Shown in pieces: positions 11,857 to 23,000 of a DNA stretch of 64,000 nucleotides; within the stretch, counting starts at the first letter, position 1; every line of letters begins with the position of its first letter. This DNA comes from Psococerastis gibbosa. Taxonomy: Eukaryota; Arthropoda; Insecta; Psocodea; Psocidae. Below the pieces are notes generated by a model, which was not told the DNA's origin, made no database searches, and saw only the letters and a list, made by a program, of their open reading frames with translations. The translations under genes were made by a program, and so were the position numbers. The DNA is taken from NCBI GenBank assembly GCA_963971405.1, contig OZ020489.1, forward strand, positions 37,171,047 to 37,235,046, given 5' to 3'.

Positions 11857-14800
11857 GTCTTCGGAGCATGCCAGTTGCCATGGCTGAAGCCTGCATGCCT
11901 CTTGATGAAACCGACCTCAACACATTTGAAAATAAATCTGGATTAGCCGACGATATGAAGTTTTTGGCCAGTATGCCTGAACTATGCGACGTCACTTTTC
12001 TGGTTGGAGACACCAGGGAACCCGTTTGTGCTGTGAAAGCTGTACTTGCAGCAAGGAGCAGGTACCTATCCTAAAAAACCTTATTTGTCCCCATATAAAA
12101 AGATCATTAACCGTTCCTTAAGCCAATGTGTATTACTGTATTCCCAACTCATTGGAAATATGCACAAGTGCGCCCGCTGCCAAAAAAGTGCAAGCCATCC
12201 GAACCGTCAGACTTCAGGCCCATTAGTATCTTACCTGCACCTTCTAAATGTCTTGAGCATATAGCTTTCCACCAACTCTCTTCCTTTTTGAATGAGCATA
12301 ACCTGTTCAACCACTACCAATCGGGATTTCGTGCCTGCCATAGCACCTGCACTGCATTGTTGCGTGTAACCGACGACATCCGAAATGTCATGGATAATCT
12401 GATGCTGTCTGTTTTAATTCCCCTTGACTTCAGTGTTGACTTTAATAGTGTCACCTTTGATATTTTGCTTGCGAAGCTTAAGTCCCTTAATAATCCATCG
12501 GATAGTGTCTTACAGTGGATAAAGTCTTTCCTGAACGGTCGGCGCCAAATTCTCGTCGACAAGGATAACAAGTCCGATGTTGTAGAATTGTGTAACGGTG
12601 TACCACAAGGCAGTGTTCTAGGCCCTCTTCTGTTTAGTCTCTTCATTCAGGACATTGGGAAATGTTTCCTATTCTGCAAGTACCTATCATACTTGTGCTG
12701 ATGACAAACAAATCTATTTTCACTTTTATCATGATGATGCCGTGGAATGTGGATGCTTTTACTAAGTTTAATGAAGATTTGGCGAGGATTCTTCGCTGGA
12801 GTAAGAATGACTTGCTAAATCTTAATCCTTCCAAATGTCATGCTATTGCAATTGGTTCTCAAAAAATGTTGCAGATATTTGATAAAATACCCCGTCCTGA
12901 ACTACAACATGGCAGGGACATCATTCATCTGTCTTCCGTAGTTAAAAACCTCGGTGGGCTCTTTGACTCCACCCTATCCTAGAAGTCGCAAGTGTCCAGC
13001 ATATGTCGAAATTTCTTTCTTTCCTTGCATTCACTTCGTAGAATTAAACACGTTCTCCCTGCTCCACTAAATATCCGTCTTGTCCAAACTCTTGTTTTCC
13101 CTCATTTCGATTAGTGCAGTCCTCTCTTTACGAATCTCTCTTCTGCATCCGCTTCTGCTGTGACATTCCATTCAAAGCTAGGGTTACCCCTTACTACAAA
13201 CAATTGTCCTGGCTGAAGCTTGAAGGGAGACGAGCCCTCAACCTGGGTGTGCTCGTCTTCAAAATAAAAAATAACCTAACTCCACCTTACCTCAAACAGA
13301 ACTTCAATAACCTCTCTAACCGTACCTACAACACCAGAAGTGATAACCTTTCTGCCATTCCTCACCACAATACACATATGTTTCATTCATTCTTCCTGGT
13401 TTCCTCAATTTTACTGTTTAACTCAATCCCCCGTTACATTCAAGATTCGCCGTCACTGTGTTCAGGATTCGACTCAACGAGCATCTAATTTCAAATATTT
13501 CATAGGCTAGGATTTATTCGAACCGCCCCATGCTTGTGTGTGTGAGTGAGGGAGTGCTTTAGTTTTAGGGAATTTCTGAATTTTTGTAACCTTGTACTGC
13601 AAATGTATACTGTTTTTGTTGCCGACCCCTAGTTGAGTGTATGAGAGGGCTCTAACTCCGCTAGGGTGGTCTTAGCTATAATAAAGTCATTATTTATTTA
13701 TAAAAGATTAAGAAACAACCGGAGGAGGAAAACCTTTACGGGTGTAAAATATCGACATTTCACATGATATATCATAATATAATATGTACATATTATATCA
13801 CCTTAATTATGTTCTCATGTGATGTTCGCCATAAATGAGACGTATAGAAGAGATTTTCCTGTCCTCAAAATTTTGAAACACATTATGTGGCCTTAAACTA
13901 CAACACTGATCGCCCACAGTTATTGAACTTGCTTTGGAATTCCAAAACTGTGGCCAATTGGCATTAGTGGCGACTATGTATCAAAATGTAGAGAAACATT
14001 TCTTCTGCATAATGTCATGTAATTTATGGTGGCTCTATGATCGATTTTTCTCGATTGTATTTTCTTTTTAAACGGACTGTGCATGAGGTGCCCAATTGGC
14101 ACAAAATTGGCCGAATGTATTTTCTTTTGGTGTGCAGTAGAGTGTCCATTAGACAGTCTACTAGGTACACAATTTTGTAGAGTACCTATATTGTTAATTT
14201 GTTATGAAGAATACGGGGAGGGGGGGGGGGGGGGGTAGCACAAAGTTGGTCAACTGTACAACACTATACACATTTAAAAAAACACTTTTGGAGTAACCAG
14301 TTTCATCTGAGAGTCTTGCCACAGTGAACTACAATATATCCCCCTATGGTCTATAGCCGTTATTGGCCGTTATAGCCGTTATTATTACTGGCAAACGGAA
14401 AATCCTGTACTGTGTCCGCCCTGATTGTAATGGTGTATTTTTTATTATTATTATTCTTGTTGGAAAAAAAAAAAGGAAAAACTAAATCGTATAATATATG
14501 ATATTCCCTCTACTATCCTCATTTCTCAACCCTTTACGAGTTACACTGTTGATAGTCTACAGGTCTACTTGTCTGTGGTCACAAAGCTTATTATAATATT
14601 GTAAAAATTTCATTATGCAGGGTATTTCACAAGATGCTTTACCAGCAGCCAAGTCCGCAGAGGAAAAAAGAAGCGCCGCAAAAAGAAAACAAGCTGCGAT
14701 TATTTTTGAAGAGAAGTTCGGAACCGCTGCTGAATTTGCAAACTGCAGCGCAACAGGTGAGATGTTTCACCCTCAACCCCCTCCCTCGACAGGGCTAATT

Positions 14801-16985
14801 AGTGTAATAACCTGATGGATTAATGGGGTGAGTGCTGTCGGTAATGAAAGCTAGAAAAATAACTGTGCTGGGTGAGCCAACACGCAACAGCAGATTAGAT
14901 ACACGCGTGTTAGCTTTGTCAAAATGTAAGCAAGGGAGCACTCGAAATAGGTGGCTACATACAGAGTAGTGGTGGCCTAGACTGTGACCAGACATGTGGA
15001 GTAGTAGTGGTAATATATTTCACCTGAAAAGTTGTTCGTTCGAGACCCACCTTCAGGCCATGTTTCAGATAGCATGTTAAGCAGGCGGCCTCGAGTCTTC
15101 CTAGTTGAGTATAGGAGAGGGGTATATATCCCTAAATCCGCTAAATGGGCTTAGTAACAGTCATTATTCAATTATTTCAATATGTAATCATGATTTAGTA
15201 CTCATGGTTTACTGCAGTTTTGCAACTATGCAATGGTGTAATTACAAGGACTTTCACGGTCGGAGTTACTTGTAGAAGTTTAATCTGGGATGATAGGCCA
15301 TGGTCGTTCTAAAAGCGTACTTCCAAACGTTTCGTCCACATCTGCAGTCGACATCTTCAGTTGAACTACATAGACTTCTAAGATTGTATCTCAGAGTCAG
15401 AGCAGCAACTGTTTGGGCTGTTTGGAAGTACGCCTTCTGAACGACCACGGCCTATCCCCCCGGGTTCTACTGCTTCGTTATGAAACGGTGTATTTCTTTT
15501 TCTGTAATATAAGATGGGAGGATGAGGTCTAATATTATTATTTTGTTGTCCGACCGGGTTAGGATCTAACGTCATTTGCTTCTAATTTATCGCTAAGAAG
15601 ACTGGGGGTGGGTAGTGGCCGCTACGAAAAGAGCGGTTTACTTATCACCCACTCCAAGAATTAATAAGAAAAGCATGCTAAACAATACAATTTTTGAAGA
15701 CTTCAGAGAACATTAAATTTAATATTTTACTTGCACTTTAAATAACGAATACAGAAACAAATTAGCAGGCAAATATAACCCTAGGAGAAAAATTCAAAAT
15801 ATAAATTGATTTGATTACACACTCCAATATTAAATTCTTTCCAATGTTTATTTCGAAATAGGCTATTTGATTTGTTCACACACTCCGATATTTAGTCGTA
15901 CCAAATGTTTATTTCAAAATTTATGATTTGATTCCACACTTCAATATTTATTCGTACCAAATGTTTATTTCAAAATTTTTGATTTGATTCCACACTTCAA
16001 TATTTATTCATTCTAATGCTTATTTCGAAATATTTGGAATGTTTGATGTTAAAGTATACGATTCTTAGTAGGTAAGTAATCGTAAGTGTACGATGAATCA
16101 GAACTTAGGTATAACACTTTCCAATTTTTCTTAGACCCATATTTATTGGATCAAATAATGGAACAAGTGTATATACAATAGGGGGATTGACTCTCTTTCA
16201 ATACTCAATCATTATTGAAGTAGTACAATAGCAGTGAGTATACAATATTAAAAGACCTGTTATTAGTCATTAACAATATTTTTAAGCCGGTAGGGCGTGG
16301 CTCAAAAAGGTTCGGAGCCGCTGTATACAATTACTAGATCGTCATATTATTTTTTACATAACACATTTTTACATTAATTTATTTTTAAAGCCTCTAGCAT
16401 TGTAATTGTCGCTTACTTAAAATAATTTGTGTCTTTATAGTGGTATTAGTGTTGTGTGTATGTATTGTATGTTGGATGTTTATTGTACAGCGATCGGGAT
16501 ACACGCAGCAATTGGCACCTATTCAAGAGGTAGGTTAATTCTATATTTTAGGTATCCTACTGCACAGTACGTATTTTAGCACTTTACTAATGTAGGCCTA
16601 TTAATTTATATTCCGCTTCTGAAGCCCTAGCAGCAACGCTAAATTATAACTTAATCGGGGAATAAGAAAAAATATTCGTCCTAAATAAATAAATCAATCC
16701 ACATACGGGAATAAAAACGGATTTAAGAGTTGAATGACAAAAGTTTTTGCCATCATAGATTAAATGCTGTTAATTGTTGCGTATGTTAGACGTAGGGGGA
16801 ACATTTTTTTGGACCTTTCATGATACCCCCCCCCCCCTCAAATCGTTTTTGCGCAGTACCCATTGTTATATTAAATCGAGCCGTATTCAACTTTGACCCA
16901 TATAACTATAGGTATAGTCCTAATTTCATAACTTTGACAGCACCCATATAAAGCATGGGAAACTCCCCCCCCCCCTCTATCCCCC

Positions 16986-17054
<69 letters not shown>

Positions 17055-20000
17055 CATATTATAACTTAATTTATAATAGATAAGTTCTACATAGTAGTCT
17101 CCTTAAAACAAAACAAACGTCAATGACAAAATTCACAAAAAGTAAAATCGCGCCGGTGGAAAAGCCACCTTACTTGTTATTTAACAGCGGGCCTACCATG
17201 CCATTCAATAATAATAAACTTAATAGCCTATGGGGTTAAAAATGTAAACAATACAATTTTGAATGCCACTTTGCATTCTATAGTTAAATCCCAGGTTAAG
17301 TTAATACGAAACAGTATAGTAAGCCCGCAGTTGGGCTATTTTCATAAAGATACATTAACTGGAGCGGCGGGAGCCATAATATGCCTTACGAGGCACCCGT
17401 TAACCATAAGCCAATTATCAGAGATAAGTACCAACGCAAAAAATATCGAAGTCTTACACAATGCAGCATAGCAGAACGGATACCTGGACCCGGTCAAAAA
17501 CTTTGTACTTAGCTTGTGCAGGCTACACATATCACTGGGTTTCCCCGCCAAATTGCGTACTTCTCTTGTGCAGGCTACACTAGCAGCCATATTGATAACG
17601 GTCTCCAACCACGGGATGGCTATTTTCGCCTTTGAGCTCTTTGGCTAATTATGAGTTGTATGCGCATCACCGTGGTGTCTCCAAGGCGACACCCCGTTAG
17701 GTGCCTAAACGAATACGGGATACTAAGCATCTGTTGGATAGCTAAACCGCAAGACGACTGTTTTGTAAGCAATCAGAAACTCTTGTAGAGTCTCAAATTG
17801 CCACCTCAGGTGACCTCACCTATTTCAGTTCTATATAGCCTAGGAGTGATAGGGCACTCGCTCCCGCCAAGATTTTTTTTTTAAATTTTGCCATTTGGCC
17901 ACTTGCTGCCAGAGGACACTTTGCTGCCACGACCAGATTTTTTGTTGTTTGTACATATCCAAGGTGTACTCTGATTGATCGATGCAGACTTGGCAGTCGG
18001 CATGGGAAATTAAAACAAAATATCCATGGCAAAAGCGAATGTTCTGTCTCTCTTATGTAGAACTCTAATTTCATATCTGCATGGCTACAAAAAGTCACAT
18101 TTACGGAAAACTTGCATGAATGCATGTCAGCTCGAAATTAGTGTGTCCGGTAAGAGAAATGGTGGATAGGCGCTATGATTGGGCGTCGGAACTTGGATCC
18201 AGCAATTTTATATTTATTTTTTATATTTATATATAACTTCACATGCAGGTATATTGTGTAATATATTTTAGCCGTTAATAATGTGAACAAAGTCTCGCTC
18301 GCGAGATTGCGCACAGGACATACGAATCTAACTCACTCGTCCCTAATGAGGCAAGACCTATCACCCCAATGTAACCAGTGTGCTTGCCTACTTACAATAC
18401 AATACAATATATATTTCCTTTAAATTATACAATACTTACCACTTACTGTGGAACAGATACTCACAGATTGCCCGAAATAGCAAACGGCCGGAACGGCCCG
18501 TACACCGTACAACATAAAATCAACACTCCCTCTAATCCTGGGAGACGACGCTAGTAATGTCATCTCATCTCACTTACAGCCTTTCTCCAACACACTAAAC
18601 TTCTAAAAATGATATACCTACTATGATAAATTAGAGTCTTGGCCCTTAACTTAAAAAAAGAAATGTGAACAAAATCCACTAGTGTATAGGCCGGTTCCCC
18701 CTTGATAGTCTGGATCAGCAGCCTGATCGAAGCGATTATAATACCGGGGTTAAATAAATACCCTAGGATTATAACTGTAAACAAACAAATTTTGAATAGC
18801 TGAATAGGCTGCTGCAGCCTGATCGAGACTATTATAATACCGGTATTTATGAAATCCCCTGGTATTAAAAATGTAAACTAGATAATTTTATAATGGAAAG
18901 TGCTATTCAAAATTTGTTTGTTTGCAGTTATAATACTATAGGGTATGTATTTAACCCCGGTATTATAATCGCCTCGATCAGGCTGCTGGAGGCTTAAAAA
19001 TAATGAAAAGACTCAATTTTCATGACTAAATGATAAATAAGAAAGCTTGTACGGGTTCACATGTGCCGTTCATTATAGCTTGGTCTAATTGTTATCGCAG
19101 CCGCAAGGAATGCAACATCACACCCTCATCATTGAAGAATTTGAACCCGATGTTTTCCGTCAGCTCATTGAATATATTCACACGGGATGCGTAACTTTAC
19201 AGCCAAGAACTCTACTTGGTAAGTTTAATCATTTGAATAAGCTTCTTCTTCTCGAGTTGCAACTTGCAATCTATGACTTGGTTTGCAGCACTCTTGTTTG
19301 TTTCCTTTTCAGTCTTTTATAGGTGTCGCACCCAAGGTCCTTCATGACATCCTCTAGGCACTCCTTCCTCTGTCGTCCTCTTGTGTTGGTGCCTCAACCG
19401 TACCCTCAATTATGTTCTTGAGAAGCCCTTCGTGTCTCAGAATATGCCCCATCCATTTGCCCCTTCTTTTTGAAATGGTGGCCATAATAGCTTATTTTTC
19501 CGAACATAAAAATTTTTCCATCTTTGCTTTCCAGGGGATGAGATTTAACAGGGACGAGCATTCCTTTCATTTGTCTACTAAGGTATTTTGTAAGCAAACG
19601 AAAAACTCTGATTGAATCCATATAAGAGCTCGCTGGACATTTGCTAAGACACGAAAACTCTAGCCACTCTCAGGCTTCTGATAGTTATCAATAGCTGCCA
19701 ACCATATTTATGGTTAGAATTACAGTAGGGAGGGACCGAAAACCACAAAACAACAGCCTATACTAGTCTTGAAGGAATATAAAAACATCCCTCACCCATC
19801 TATTGAATTCACCTCGTAGGTTCTTTGTTGATGTCTGCTAACTCGTTGTCTATGCTGCAGGTGTAATGAACGCTGCTGACTACTACGGACTGGATGAGCT
19901 TCGGCGGTCCTGTGCTGGCTTTGTGCAGTGCTGCATCAATGTTGACACTGTCTGTGCTCTGCTGGCATCTGCTGAAAGATATATCCAGTACAAATGCACG

Positions 20001-23000
20001 AAGTCGCTCGTGCAGAAGGTAAATAGTAAATTCCATAAGAAGAAAAATGAAGATACGATGAATTAGACGGGAAGAAATTCGAACAATCGAACCCGTCTCT
20101 CTATACCTTGCTGGGGTGGTATGCTCCTTACACCAAACTTGCCCTGTCCGCGCTTCTCATATCATCCTGGTAGGCTAGTTAAATGTTATAAGGGACGACA
20201 AGAATCAAAGCTCTGTCTGTGTTTTGTAAAACCCAAAACCTTAACTGTTCACAGGTACTGGAATTTGTGGACGAACATGGTAATGAAGTACTCAACTTAG
20301 GGTCTTTTACCCTTCTTCCTCAGCACGTTGTCCGGCTAATTCTAGTCCGGGACGAACTTCGAGCTGATGAATTTACAAAATTTCAGGTAGGTATCGTATA
20401 TAATAGTTGGACTTTCTTAAAATGTAGCTAGGTTGCAGGTAGCACAAACGGTTAAGCTGGCGTTGTTGGGGCGTTGGGGGAAGCAGAAAGAATAATCCAA
20501 AGCAAATTGGCAATAAGCCTATGGGCAAGAACGTTTTCGTACTACCATTGGGTATTACTATACTACCAGTATATCGTACTAGGTCTATATTAATCTATTC
20601 TAAATTTCTACTGTACTCCAATTCAGCAATGCAGATAAAAAATTATGCGGAATGGATTTGTGATCGATGCAAATATATAACCATACAACAGTCGGCCAAT
20701 AGACCTTAAGGCCGCCATGCCAATGCAACTGTTAAAATCCAAATTTAATTGTTGCAAAACCTCAGAAGTACAATATTACAGAAACAATAACGAACCAAAT
20801 GAATGCCAACTAAGGGTACTTCCTGTTAATTTTAAGTAATTTGTTCACTTTGTAATTAGTTTTATTCTTTAATTGTAATTTTTTCAACTTGAACATTTTC
20901 TCTATTTTAATTTTAATTATTTTATTTTTTAATTTTAGTAAATTTAGGATTAATTAATTTTAGGATTAGATTGAGGGGCCCATCACGGGAATGCCCAAAG
21001 GTGCCCCTCTGAACCACATTACTAAGAAATTGTGCATGAAAAAATAAATAAACATAATATTTACTTAATAATATTTACTTATCGGAAAGTAATGTACAAT
21101 ACATTGGCCCTGATTACACACTCTACTATTAGGCCCTAATCCAAAGTTATTCGATGGAAGGAATATTTGGAATGTTTATATTGAAGTGCAATTTAATTAT
21201 ATACGAATTGAAACTGAATTTAGGTATACCGAATTAGTTTCCAATTTTTCTTTGACCCATTTTTATTGGATTTTTTAAAGTTTAATCGCACACAAACAAT
21301 TTAATGAATGTATCCAATTGACCTCTTCAGTCGTCTCTGTACCCGCGTTGAGTTATACGATACGTCTCCGATCGCATGGCGTTTAGACTTTATAGAGACT
21401 CTCAAAGGTACATGCACGCTACTATAGTCCACGCAAAATGAGAAAAGTATGGACATGGAATGTTTTGATCCTGTGCAACCATAGAAATACATTAACTGGA
21501 GCGGCGGGAGCCATAATATGCCTTACGAGGCACCCGTTAACCATAAGCCAACTATCAGAGAACGCAAAAAATATCGAAGTCTTAAACATTGCAGCATAGC
21601 AGAACAGATACCTGGACCCGGTCAAAAACTCTGTACTTAGCTTGTGCAGGCTTCACTTATCACTTGGTTTCCCCGCCAAATTGCGTACTTCTCTTGTACA
21701 GGCTACACTAGCAGCCATATTGATAACGGTTTCCAGCCCCGGGATGGTAAAAATATTTCTTGCACCATTTTGTGTTACCTTGTTGCATTGGATGCAAGGC
21801 ATAACCAAAATTGTGCAAAGAATATTTTTACAGTGTTGCACAGGATCAAAACATTCCATGTCCATACTTTTCTCATTTTGCGTGGACTATACCTAATACC
21901 TTGCCATCGAAGTCGATTATTGGAACAGTATTCGGTGGTAAAAAATAGTGTTATACCGTTATACCTAGGTATTATTATTTCAGGCTGCACTGATGTGGGG
22001 TAAGAAATACTGCGATTCAAATCAAAATACTTCCATAAAAGAAGTAATTTCAAACTTTTTGGAGTATATCCAGTTCCATAAGATTCCTGCCAATGTCCTG
22101 ATGCGTGAAGTCCGACCTCTAGGTCTCGTACCTGATAACATTATCATGAATGCTCTTGCTTACCAGGTGACGTCATTTTATTGTACCTTATTGCATAAGC
22201 TTAGCAGTTTATTTCGTCATACAGGGACATTTATTATGCGCCATAGACGCATGAAGATAGATGAATCGATTTTACCATATACGAAAGTCCGGTAGCTAGT
22301 CGCTACTCATCGTTTTCCCCATAGAAAAAATTAGATTACTCGTAACTTTGTGGTATTTAATTTTAATGAACGAACAATAAATTAGTGTTTTACTAACTCT
22401 AGTTATTAGATTATAACAAGTTTTATTAAAACACTTTTTTTTTTTTCCTTATCGTAAGTCATATTACTCTAACTCTGAGAATATTCCTGGTAATTTCTAT
22501 AGCTTATGACCATTTTGTATCATTGTACAAGTTTTGTCTCTGTATTTTAAATTAGCCAATGAATTCGCCACAACATCCCAAATAGAGCAGTGAGCAGTGG
22601 TGATGACAGAGTATCCTCTACCTGTCCTCAGGCCAAGACCCGTATTGAAATGTCATGAATTTGCAAACCTGTTCACATTTTTTTGGGTGATGACTGGCCT
22701 TAACTACCTAAATGTTTAAAAGTAGACCTGACAAACTTCTTTTTGTAGGCAGACCCATCAAGTGTTGACCCCGGGAAGCTCTCCCCCAACAGAGTGAGAA
22801 GGTCCGGACAGGGACGTTCTATGTCTGTCCAGTCCTCCCTTGACCCGTACGGGTCCAATACAACACTGAGCAGCAGCGGCTCCAGTGAGATGGTCAGCAG
22901 CCTTGATCAGGAACGGAAGCACTCGAGCAACTAGTGTTTAAGTTCCGTTGGCTACGGCAACCGGTTCAAGGAAAAAGAACACAGCTTCAGCAGCACTGGT

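Noticed and set aside
22846..22934. A small intron ending at the TAG, which would remove the stop
   Set aside because: The sequence before the TAG is purine-rich with no pyrimidine tract, and candidate donors (CCCGTACGG, AGAGTGAGA) are weak or would remove conserved-looking serine-rich codons. Not excluded without RNA.
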